DNA of 8,291 nt, taken from an uncultured Gammaproteobacteria bacterium (GTDB lineage Bacteria > Pseudomonadota > Gammaproteobacteria > SZUA-140). The position numbers were made by a program, and so were the translations under genes. Where the stretch lies: assembly GCA_945788675.1 (NCBI GenBank), contig CALZMY010000256.1:1-8291 (forward strand), written 5' to 3'. This document shows, piece by piece, positions 1 through 6,007 of this stretch; positions within the stretch are counted from its first letter, which is position 1; the number at the start of each line of letters is the position of its first letter. The notes under the pieces were generated by a model. The model was not told the DNA's origin, ran no database searches, and saw nothing but the letters and a program-made list of their open reading frames with translations.

Positions 1-1059
1 ACCCGCGCCGGTAGCGTCAAAGCGTGTCGTCGCGCCCGCCTCGCCCCCACCATCGGTGGTCAAATTGCATCGCGTGTCGTCAATGAAGGCGATGCAGTCA
101 AAACCGATCAATTACTGTTAGAACTGTGGAACGATGATCTACAGGCACAATTAGCACTGGCCACCAGTGAAGCCGATGCCGCAGAGGCGCACGCTAGCCA
201 GACATGCCTGAAGGCGGATGAAGCCAGACGCGAGGCGCAACGCCAGCAGGCGCTGCATCAAAAGCAACTGGTCGCTGAAGAGGTCGTCGACCATGCACAA
301 ACCAATGCACAGGCACAAAAGGCAAGCTGTAAGGCGGCCATTGCGGGCACTGAGGTGAGCAAACGTCGCATTGATGTGGCGCAGGCGATGCTCGAGCGCA
401 CGCGTATTCGCGCGCCGTTTGATGGCACCATCGCTGAAATCAATGGTGAACTCGCCGAATATGTCACCCCCTCACCGATCGGTATCTCGACCCCACCCGC
501 GGTAGACCTGGTCGATACCAGCTGCCTCTTCATCTCCGCGCCGATCGATGAAGTCGATGCACCGCGCATTCGGGCAGCGATGAATGCCCGTATCTCACTC
601 GACGCCTTCCCCGGCAGGCGTTTCGACGGCATCGTGCAGCGCATTGCCCCGTATGTGCTGGCGGTTGAAAAGCAGGCGCGTACCGTTGAGGTCGAAACGG
701 TCTTCACCAATCCCGAAGCGTTCAAACAGATGCTGCCCGGCTACAGTGCCGATGTTGAGATCATCATCGATTCACGTCGCGATGTGGTACGGGTACCGAG
801 TGAGGCCATCATCCGCGACACCTTTGCAGATGCGGCCGCACCACAGGCTGCCGTAATGGTAATGCATGACGATGGCCTGCTCGAAAAACGCCCAATCACC
901 AGCGGCATCTATAACTGGCAATTTACAGAAGTGATCGATGGCCTCACGGCAGGTGAGCAGATTGTATTATCGGTAGACCGCGATGGCATCGTCGATGGCG
1001 CTTACGCGACCAGCGAATCAGCTGCACCAGGTTCGGCCAGATCAGGTTCGGCCAGATAA
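1..1059 (+). CDS. Periplasmic adaptor (membrane fusion protein) of a MacAB-like exporter, 5'-truncated
   Basis: The frame is open from base 1 to the TAA at 1057-1059, giving 352 residues; the signal or anchor segment lies outside the window. The visible start (GSVKACRRARLAPTIGGQI) is the usual entry into the adaptor barrel and first lipoyl half. An Ala/Gln/Glu-rich coiled-coil hairpin follows at about residues 45-130, then the second lipoyl half (RIRAPFDGTIAEI, nt 403-441), then the beta-barrel with TPPAVDL, SAPIDEVDA and IAPYVLAVEKQARTVEVE. These conserved blocks are typical of RND/MacA-type adaptors paired with MacB-like ABC transporters. Such proteins bridge an inner-membrane transporter and an outer-membrane channel. 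The ABC gene overlaps the stop (TAATG), so the two are probably translationally coupled. The low-complexity C-terminal tail (GSARSGSAR) comes from a 15-bp tandem duplication. Family is confident; substrate is unknown. Confidence 0.9.
   Translation, partial: TRAGSVKACRRARLAPTIGGQIASRVVNEGDAVKTDQLLLELWNDDLQAQLALATSEADAAEAHASQTCLKADEARREAQRQQALHQKQLVAEEVVDHAQTNAQAQKASCKAAIAGTEVSKRRIDVAQAMLERTRIRAPFDGTIAEINGELAEYVTPSPIGISTPPAVDLVDTSCLFISAPIDEVDAPRIRAAMNARISLDAFPGRRFDGIVQRIAPYVLAVEKQARTVEVETVFTNPEAFKQMLPGYSADVEIIIDSRRDVVRVPSEAIIRDTFADAAAPQAAVMVMHDDGLLEKRPITSGIYNWQFTEVIDGLTAGEQIVLSVDRDGIVDGAYATSESAAPGSARSGSAR
1028..1057 (+). repeat. Exact 15-bp tandem duplication at the adaptor gene's 3' end
   Basis: The unit CAGGTTCGGCCAGAT occurs at 1028-1042 and again at 1043-1057 with no mismatch. 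It is in frame and encodes the GSARS/GSAR tail; the final T of the second copy is the first base of the TAA stop. Fifteen bases is a multiple of three, so gain or loss of a unit would change the tail length without moving the stop or the TAATG overlap with the next gene. It looks like recent replication slippage. Confidence 0.9.
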
Positions 1060-1748
1060 TGATCCAGCTTGAAGCCATTCACCGTATCTTTGAGGTCGGT
1101 GACCAACAGGTACATGCACTGAATGACGTCTCCCTTGAGATCAACGATGGCGAGTACCTCTCGATCATGGGCCCATCGGGATCAGGTAAATCGACACTCC
1201 TCCACTTGATTGGTCTGCTCGATCAACCCACCTCGGGCGAATACATCCTCAACAATCAGAAGATCACCACCCTCAGTGATGACCAGCAGGCAGAAGTAAG
1301 GCGTAATCAAATCGGTTTTGTGTTTCAGTTTTTTCACCTCGTACCGCGCCTCACTGCAATGGAGAATATTGAGCTGCCGATGGTGCTCGCCGGTATCCCG
1401 CTCGCAGAACGTCGCAAACGGGTCGAGGAAATCCTGGATGCCGTCGGGCTTGAAGGACGTGCGCACCACAAACCTGAACAGCTCTCCGGGGGACAGCGCC
1501 AACGGGTTGCCATTGCACGTGCCACTATTATGCAACCGAGCGTCGTGCTTGCCGATGAACCGACCGGCAACCTTGATAGCGTCTCCGGCAATGAAGTGGT
1601 CGAGGTGCTTGAAGCACTCAATCAACAGGGCATCACGCTGATCGTCGTCACCCACGATGCCGCACTCGGTGCGCGTGCCACACGAGAAATAAAGATGGTT
1701 GACGGGCGTATTGTCAACGACCTCAACAACAGCGCACAGCAACCATAA
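1059..1748 (+). CDS. ABC transporter ATP-binding protein, MacB/LolD class
   Basis: This 229-residue protein is one complete nucleotide-binding domain and hydrolyses ATP at the cytoplasmic face to drive the two downstream permeases. All motifs are intact: Walker A GPSGSGKST (38-46), Q-loop Gln90 in FVFQ, signature LSGGQ (142-146) within LSGGQRQRVAIARA, Walker B VVLADE (162-167, catalytic Glu167), D-loop NLDS (171-174) and the switch histidine in VVTHD (His199). The sequence around LVPRLTAMENIELPMVLAG is typical of the MacB/LolD/FtsE-like class that works with FtsX-fold permeases and uses mechanical force rather than a classic substrate tunnel. The ATG overlaps the previous stop by one base (TAATG). 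No clear Shine-Dalgarno sequence precedes it, so coupling to the adaptor gene is likely. It lacks the C-terminal membrane domain fused in true MacB. The transported substrate cannot be read from this subunit. Confidence 0.95.
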   Translation: MIQLEAIHRIFEVGDQQVHALNDVSLEINDGEYLSIMGPSGSGKSTLLHLIGLLDQPTSGEYILNNQKITTLSDDQQAEVRRNQIGFVFQFFHLVPRLTAMENIELPMVLAGIPLAERRKRVEEILDAVGLEGRAHHKPEQLSGGQRQRVAIARATIMQPSVVLADEPTGNLDSVSGNEVVEVLEALNQQGITLIVVTHDAALGARATREIKMVDGRIVNDLNNSAQQP

Positions 1749-1750
1749 TA

Positions 1751-2959
1751 ATGCGGCTACGCGACATCCTCTCTCTCACCTTTAGCGCACTGAATGGCTA
1801 CCGCTTTCGTACCGGACTGATGTTGCTGGCGATGGCGATCGGCGTCGCCTCAGTGGTGGTGCTGACCTCACTCGGCGAAGGGGCACGCCGCTACATTACC
1901 GATGAATTCGCCTCACTCGGTACCAACCTGTTGATTGTACTACCGGGACGCTCCGAAACCAGTGGCGGCACGGCCACCATGTTTATGAGTGACACTACAC
2001 GTGACCTGACACTCGATGATGCCCGCGCACTCCTGCGCAGCAGTCATATTCGACGACTGGCACCGGTCAATATTGGCGCATCTCAACTATCGTGGCGTGA
2101 ACGCGAGCGCGAGGTGCCGGTATTTGGCTCCAGTAGCGAGCTCATCGACATTCGTCACTGGAAGATGGCACAGGGACGCTTTCTACCCCCGCTGGATCTG
2201 GAGCAGGCATCACCCGTTTGTGTGATTGGTGCTAAATTGCGTACCGAACTATTTGGCAATAACAACGCCATCGGTGAATGGGTGCGGCTTGGCGATCGAC
2301 GCTTTCGCGTGATCGGCATACTTGCCACCGAAGGACGCGCCGTGGGCATCGATGTCGAAGAGGTGATCGTCATTCCGGTGGCTTCGGCACAGGCACTCTT
2401 CAACGAACCATCACTGTTTCGTATCATCATTGAGGCAAAAGATCGCGATGCGATCAAACGTGCCAGTGAGTTTGTCAAAAAGACCATCCGTGATCGCCAT
2501 CAGGGGGAAGATGACATTACCCTCGTGACACAGGATGCCGTACTTGCCACCTTCGACAAGATCTTCCGCTCGCTCACCTATACAGTGGCGGGCATCGCCG
2601 CCATTAGTCTCGCCGTTGCCGGCATCCTGATCATGAATGTGATGCTGGTTGCGGTATCACAACGCACCTCAGAAATCGGCGTATTGAAAGCACTCGGCGC
2701 CTCGCAACGACAGATCGTCACCCTCTTTCTGTGTGAAGCAGCAATGCTGTCATTAGCAGGTGCCTGCATCGGATTACTGATTGGTGAAGGCTGTAGCTGG
2801 TTGATCGGCTACTTCTTCCCCGCCATCACGATGGGCGCACCGCTATGGGCGGTCGTTGCCGCCGTCGCGGTTGCTTTAATCACCGGTCTACTGTTTGGTG
2901 CAATGCCCGCACGCCGTGCTGCGCGACTCGATCCTGTCATGGCATTGGCACATCGGTAG
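1751..2959 (+). CDS. FtsX/MacB-type ABC transporter permease, first paralogue
   Basis: A 402-residue inner-membrane permease with the four-helix FtsX/MacB layout: TM1 at about 20-42 (LLAMAIGVASVVVL), a large periplasmic MacB_PCD-like domain at about 43-275, then TM2 at 277-303, TM3 at 322-346 and TM4 at 364-386. The cytoplasmic loop SEIGVLKALGASQRQI (307-322) is the conserved coupling segment that contacts the ATPase, and the tail PARRAARLDPVMAL (386-399) is the usual family C-terminus. It starts 2 nt after the ATPase stop (TAATAATG) with no evident Shine-Dalgarno sequence, so it is probably expressed by coupling. It is paralogous to the next gene over its whole length: SLGEGARRYITDEFASLGTNL matches SIGDGLHRFVLAEFTQFGTNL in the second copy. 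The two may form a heterodimer, or homodimers that share one ATPase. Confidence 0.93.
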   Translation: MRLRDILSLTFSALNGYRFRTGLMLLAMAIGVASVVVLTSLGEGARRYITDEFASLGTNLLIVLPGRSETSGGTATMFMSDTTRDLTLDDARALLRSSHIRRLAPVNIGASQLSWREREREVPVFGSSSELIDIRHWKMAQGRFLPPLDLEQASPVCVIGAKLRTELFGNNNAIGEWVRLGDRRFRVIGILATEGRAVGIDVEEVIVIPVASAQALFNEPSLFRIIIEAKDRDAIKRASEFVKKTIRDRHQGEDDITLVTQDAVLATFDKIFRSLTYTVAGIAAISLAVAGILIMNVMLVAVSQRTSEIGVLKALGASQRQIVTLFLCEAAMLSLAGACIGLLIGEGCSWLIGYFFPAITMGAPLWAVVAAVAVALITGLLFGAMPARRAARLDPVMALAHR

Positions 2960-2970
2960 CGCAATCAACC

Positions 2971-4170
2971 ATGTTGATACACGACTTCATTAAACTCACC
3001 ACCCGCTCTGTCATCGCCCATCGCATGCGCAGCTTTCTCACGGCACTCGGCATCGCGATCGGTGTGGCAGCAGTGGTACTACTCACCTCGATTGGTGATG
3101 GCCTGCACCGCTTTGTGCTGGCCGAGTTTACTCAATTTGGCACCAACCTGATCGGCATCAACCCCGGTAAGGCCACTACTGCCGGCGCATCGATCGGTGT
3201 CTTTGGCACCGAACGTCCACTCACCATCGATGATGCCGTGGCACTCGAAAAATTGCCTGACATCGAAGCAGTCGTGCCAGTGGTCCAGGGCAACGCCGAA
3301 GTCGAGTCAAGTCATCGGCAACGGCGTACTACCGTCTACGGTATGGGGGGCGATATGCCGCTGGCATTTCGTGCCAACATCGCACTGGGAAGATTCTTTA
3401 TCGATGATGACCCAAACAGTCCGCGTGCCGTCGCCGTGCTCGGCAGTAAACTGCGCAGTGAACTCTATGGCAACACCAACCCACTGGAACAACGCATTCG
3501 TATTGGAGGGGATCGCTATCGCATCATCGGTGTCTTTGAACCCAAGGGACAGATACTTGGGGTCGATCTTGATGACGCGGTCTACATCCCGGCGGCACGT
3601 GCACTGGAAATGTTCAATCGCGATAGTCTGGTAGAGATCGACCTGCTCTATCGTGAAGGGGCCGATGTCGATGAAGTCGTCGCTACTGTCACCCGTCTGC
3701 TGACCGCACGACATGGGCGCGATGACGTCACCATCACTACTCAACAACAGATGCTGGAGGTGCTCGGGTCTGTACTCGGTATTCTCACCTTTGCAGTCGC
3801 AGCCCTTGGCAGTATCTCACTGCTGGTCGGCAGCGTAGGCATCTTCACGATTATGACCATCGCAGTGAATGAGCGCATCGCCGAGGTCGGATTACTGCGA
3901 GCACTCGGTGGAAGACGTCGCCAGGTAATGGTGTTATTTCTTGGCGAGGCGATAGTACTCGCAGCACTCGGCGGCCTGCTTGGTTTGACCATCGGTATTG
4001 GTGGCACACAGTTACTCGCCCTCTTTCTCCCCACCCTGCCGGTCCATATTTCATGGAACTACCTGATCGCGGCTGAAGTACTCGCCATCACCATCGGTAT
4101 CATTGCCGGAATATGGCCTGCACAACGTGCCGCAAAACTCGACCCGATTGAAGCACTGCGCAGCGAATAA
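2971..4170 (+). CDS. FtsX/MacB-type ABC transporter permease, second paralogue
   Basis: A 399-residue permease with the same plan as its upstream neighbour: TM1 about 20-40 (ALGIAIGVAAVVLL), periplasmic domain about 41-268 including TNLIGINPG and YGNTNPLEQRIRIGGDRYRIIGVF, TM2 271-297, TM3 320-345, TM4 361-383, coupling loop AEVGLLRALGGRRRQV (304-319) and C-terminal WPAQRAAKLDPIEAL. I chose the ATG at 2971, 11 nt after the previous stop, because it places MLIHDFIKLTTRSVIAHRMRSF in line with the N-terminus of the first permease. The frame is open upstream to 2845, but that stretch overlaps the previous gene and encodes a Cys/Arg-rich segment unlike any permease. No strong Shine-Dalgarno sequence is seen. 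It is the last gene of the export operon; no convincing terminator hairpin follows. Confidence 0.93.
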   Translation: MLIHDFIKLTTRSVIAHRMRSFLTALGIAIGVAAVVLLTSIGDGLHRFVLAEFTQFGTNLIGINPGKATTAGASIGVFGTERPLTIDDAVALEKLPDIEAVVPVVQGNAEVESSHRQRRTTVYGMGGDMPLAFRANIALGRFFIDDDPNSPRAVAVLGSKLRSELYGNTNPLEQRIRIGGDRYRIIGVFEPKGQILGVDLDDAVYIPAARALEMFNRDSLVEIDLLYREGADVDEVVATVTRLLTARHGRDDVTITTQQQMLEVLGSVLGILTFAVAALGSISLLVGSVGIFTIMTIAVNERIAEVGLLRALGGRRRQVMVLFLGEAIVLAALGGLLGLTIGIGGTQLLALFLPTLPVHISWNYLIAAEVLAITIGIIAGIWPAQRAAKLDPIEALRSE

Positions 4171-4216
4171 TAATCACAGCCGACGGGGCCAGATCAATAT
4201 GTAATTACAATATTTT

Positions 4217-4432
4217 TCATACTACCTTACGCAGGACGAGCACTAACCCACTCATCATCTTTATAACTGCATGTAGTACATGCTTTCGAATCCGATACTT
4301 CCAATGCAAACTCAATCCTAAGCTGGACTGGAGATGCATTAAAACACGCGGCGCTATTAAGCACTGCGCTGTCCAGTTAGCATAATACGCTATCTTTTTT
4401 AGGGACGGCTTCCCAAGTATAACTATCTCCAT
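4217..4432 (-). CDS. Possible small basic protein of 71 residues, unrecognised
   Basis: A minus-strand frame runs from an ATG at 4432 to a TGA at 4217-4219. An AAGG lies 6 nt upstream of the ATG, a reasonable Shine-Dalgarno spacing. The product starts MEIVILGKPSLKKIAYYANW and is rich in Lys, Arg, His, Leu and Val, with no clear signal peptide, membrane helix or motif that I recognise. The ORF spans the imperfect inverted repeat at 4318-4380, and its composition is not distinct from the surrounding spacer. It could be a true small gene, a remnant of a longer gene, or chance. I favour chance or a remnant. Confidence 0.15.
   Translation of the reverse strand: MEIVILGKPSLKKIAYYANWTAQCLIAPRVLMHLQSSLGLSLHWKYRIRKHVLHAVIKMMSGLVLVLRKVV
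4269..4283. repeat. Perfect 15-nt palindrome (7-bp arms, 1-nt centre)
   Basis: GCATGTA-G-TACATGC has two perfect 7-bp arms around a single central G. An odd-centred dyad of this size in a non-coding spacer is a possible operator for a dimeric regulator, but no partner site with the same sequence is found nearby. It lies about 350 bp from the downstream start codon, so a role in that operon's control is uncertain. Confidence 0.4.
4318..4380. repeat. Long imperfect inverted repeat, possible structured RNA or small element remnant
   Basis: The outer arms CTAA-g-CTGGAC (4318-4328) and GTCCAGTTAG (4371-4380) pair over 10 bp with one bulged G. Further in, TGC-a-TTAA (4335-4342) pairs with TTAAGCA (4357-4363), again with one bulge, closing around a GC-rich loop. 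The whole spans 63 nt and would fold into a bulged stem on either strand. No terminator-like U-run follows at the correct place on either strand. It may be a structured transcript, a miniature palindromic element, or fortuitous. Confidence 0.4.
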
Positions 4433-4482
4433 AATGTACCTTATGTGTAAAGGTAAAGATTACATAGGTAGTGCACTTCTTG

Positions 4483-4499
4483 TTAGACTATTAGTCTAA
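4483..4499. promoter_or_regulatory. 17-nt dyad, candidate operator upstream of the exopolysaccharide operon
   Basis: TTAGACT-ATT-AGTCTAA has perfect 7-bp arms and a 3-nt centre. It lies about 75-90 bp upstream of the proposed -35 box and about 130 bp from the GTG start, a position suited to an activator or repressor dimer. The regulator is not identifiable from the sequence. Confidence 0.4.
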
Positions 4500-4572
4500 T
4501 TGTTTTGAATTAATGCAATACACATGCAAGAAATTTCCCGCATAAAATATCTACGCACCCATAACGCGAACG

Positions 4573-4600
4573 TTAACAGACCATTATATTTTTCAATAAT
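4573..4600 (+). promoter_or_regulatory. Predicted sigma70-type promoter of the adaptor-synthase operon
   Basis: TTAACA (4573-4578) and AATAAT (4595-4600) each match the sigma70 consensus at five of six positions and are separated by 16 nt. Transcription would start near 4607, leaving a leader of about 25 nt that opens almost at once into the hairpin at 4609-4624. A small dyad TAACG-CGAA-CGTTA (4562-4575) overlaps the -35 box and could be a repressor site. In AT-rich DNA such matches can occur by chance, so this is a prediction. Confidence 0.4.
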
Positions 4601-4608
4601 CATCTAAT

Positions 4609-4624
4609 ATCCAGCTTGCTGGAT
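4609..4624 (+). promoter_or_regulatory. CUUG-capped stem-loop over the ribosome-binding region of the GTG start
   Basis: ATCCAG-CTTG-CTGGAT is a perfect 6-bp stem closed by a CUUG tetraloop on a G-C pair, a known unusually stable RNA tetraloop context. It ends 7 nt before the GTG at 4632, so its 3' arm contains the only Shine-Dalgarno-like bases (GGA at 4621-4623). Folding would therefore hide the weak ribosome-binding site. As DNA the same bases form a 16-nt palindrome that could alternatively be an operator. Confidence 0.5.
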
Positions 4625-4631
4625 TTCTATT

Positions 4632-5963
4632 GTGAGGGTAAATGAAGTGTCACATGATCCTGTTACGCTACCCAGTAAAATAACGAACATTCAAAAACAA
4701 AAAAATAATTTGAAAAGCGGTTTAAGTGGTGCGCGTATAACGCGTATTGTCATTGGTATTAGCGTTGTCTTCCTCGCATTATGGGCATTCGTTCCAGGCA
4801 TGATCTATCCAATTAGTAGCAATGCAATAGTCAATGCACAGGTTATGACAATTCGTGCACCTATTCAGGGCGAAGTGACAAAAATACTCTCTGCGGAAAC
4901 ACAGACCATAAAAAAAGGCGAGCTTATCGCCCGTATTGAAGATAGCCGTATAGATCGTAGCAAGCTAGCGGCATTGATGGCCGATCACGCAACCCTGCAC
5001 GAAACCATTTTGGCGCTTGAACAGGAAGATAAAGATCTGCAGCATTTTTTAACGCGCCTCGAGGTGAATGGCGAAGCTTACTATCAATCAGTAAATAAGC
5101 ATTATCAAGTAATGAAGGCCGAGAAGGAGGCTAAGTTGGCAGCTCAGCAGGCCATTCTAAAGGACACAAGCTCAAAGCTTGCTAGAGAGGCGGCATTGTT
5201 TAATAAAGGGTTAACTACCAGGGCTGAGTTAGATGCGGCTTTACGCGACGATGCTGTAGCGCGTGCTGAGCTAGTCGTGATCGAGCGTGAAATCGAACGC
5301 GTCAAGGTGGAACTTGATGGTGCCAAACAGGGCGTATATTTTGGTGATGGGTTTAATAATGTACCCTATTCTCAGCAAAGAAGTCATGAGATCGAGCTAC
5401 GTCAACAAACGGTCATGAGTAAGCTCCGTGATGCCAATATTCGCGTGCACGAAATAGAACGTCAAATCAGGATAGAAGAAGAGAGACTTGCTCACATTAG
5501 TGAATCTGAACTGGTGGCCCCTAATAATGGGCGCATATGGCTGCGTTTGGTCGGTGAAGGTGAACATGTCATTGCAGGTACGCCTATGTTACAGATCGCT
5601 GACCTTTCGCGCCTGTTTCTGATTGTCAGCCTTGACGAACGATATTTCGATGATGTCAATATCGGGGACACCGCCAGCATTGATCTCATAGGTTCAACAA
5701 ACGACTTTCATGGAAGAGTCGAACGTATGCAAGGGCGCAAATCAACCTTACCAGAATCGATGTTAGCGGTTACACAGCCAAACAGTGATAAGAACGATTT
5801 TCTGGTATTTGTGAATATGGATATAAATGACTTTAAGGACGATAGCGAAATATTTAATCAAGTTGGGCGTCGGGCTAAAGTCACATTTCACAAAGAAGAT
5901 ACTATTCTCATAACAAACCAGGCTTCCTCTTCCGCAAATGTAGTAACTCATAATAAGGGTTAA
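4632..5963 (+). CDS. HlyD-family membrane fusion protein, adaptor of an exopolysaccharide synthase
   Basis: A 443-residue inner-membrane-anchored adaptor. The N-terminal ~33 residues are polar and cytoplasmic, followed by one membrane helix at about 36-58. The first lipoyl half is at about 66-104 (IRAPIQGEVTKIL, IKKGELIARIED), a long coiled coil at about 108-230 and 250-292, the second lipoyl half at about 293-325 (SELVAPNNGRIWL), then a beta-barrel to the C-terminus. The coiled-coil tip region contains GVYFGDGFNNVPYSQQRSHE. The start is GTG at 4632: an in-frame TAA at 4605-4607 excludes anything upstream except this codon, and the next start-like codon is GTG 4647. Its gene precedes the BcsA-like synthase by 44 nt, so it probably acts as the periplasmic partner that accepts the nascent chain, replacing BcsB. 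Alternatives are a drug or protein export adaptor, but there is no adjacent ABC gene on this side. Confidence 0.85.
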   Translation: MRVNEVSHDPVTLPSKITNIQKQKNNLKSGLSGARITRIVIGISVVFLALWAFVPGMIYPISSNAIVNAQVMTIRAPIQGEVTKILSAETQTIKKGELIARIEDSRIDRSKLAALMADHATLHETILALEQEDKDLQHFLTRLEVNGEAYYQSVNKHYQVMKAEKEAKLAAQQAILKDTSSKLAREAALFNKGLTTRAELDAALRDDAVARAELVVIEREIERVKVELDGAKQGVYFGDGFNNVPYSQQRSHEIELRQQTVMSKLRDANIRVHEIERQIRIEEERLAHISESELVAPNNGRIWLRLVGEGEHVIAGTPMLQIADLSRLFLIVSLDERYFDDVNIGDTASIDLIGSTNDFHGRVERMQGRKSTLPESMLAVTQPNSDKNDFLVFVNMDINDFKDDSEIFNQVGRRAKVTFHKEDTILITNQASSSANVVTHNKG

Positions 5964-6007
5964 AAAATTCCTTTAAAACCTTCTCCTGCATTATAGCCTC
6001 ACCGTAT

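Larger units (their letters stand above)
4171..4631. other. AT-rich intergenic region rich in dyad symmetries
   Basis: This 461-bp spacer separates the exporter operon from the exopolysaccharide operon and is clearly more AT-rich than the genes to its left. No + strand frame here resembles a gene. It holds several short inverted repeats: TGTAATTACA (4200-4209), a 15-nt palindrome (4269-4283), a long imperfect stem (4318-4380), TACCTT/AAGGTA (4437-4455), a 17-nt dyad (4483-4499), TAACG-CGAA-CGTTA (4562-4575) and a hairpin next to the GTG start (4609-4624). A plausible promoter sits at 4573-4600. It is best read as the control region of the downstream operon, possibly mixed with remnants of older DNA. 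Confidence 0.7.

Noticed and set aside
355..357. GTG as the start of the first adaptor
   Set aside because: The same frame is open to base 1 and encodes the conserved first lipoyl half and coiled coil, so this codon is internal to a 5'-truncated gene.
1182..1742. Long minus-strand frame opposite the ATPase gene
   Set aside because: It is antisense to strongly conserved ABC motifs and has no recognisable features; it is a shadow of the real gene's codon pattern.
2845..2970. N-terminal extension of the second permease to an upstream ATG
   Set aside because: This stretch overlaps the end of the first permease gene and encodes a Cys/Arg-rich peptide; the ATG at 2971 gives an N-terminus that lines up with the paralogue.
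4391..4414. T-run with GGGA/TCCC hairpin as a terminator
   Set aside because: The T-run precedes the 4-bp stem on the + strand and becomes an A-run following it on the minus strand, so neither strand has the terminator order.
4632..5963. Adaptor as part of a second ABC drug exporter with the left-hand operon
   Set aside because: It is separated by a 461-bp AT-rich spacer, differs in composition, has its own promoter candidate and is followed closely by the synthase gene.
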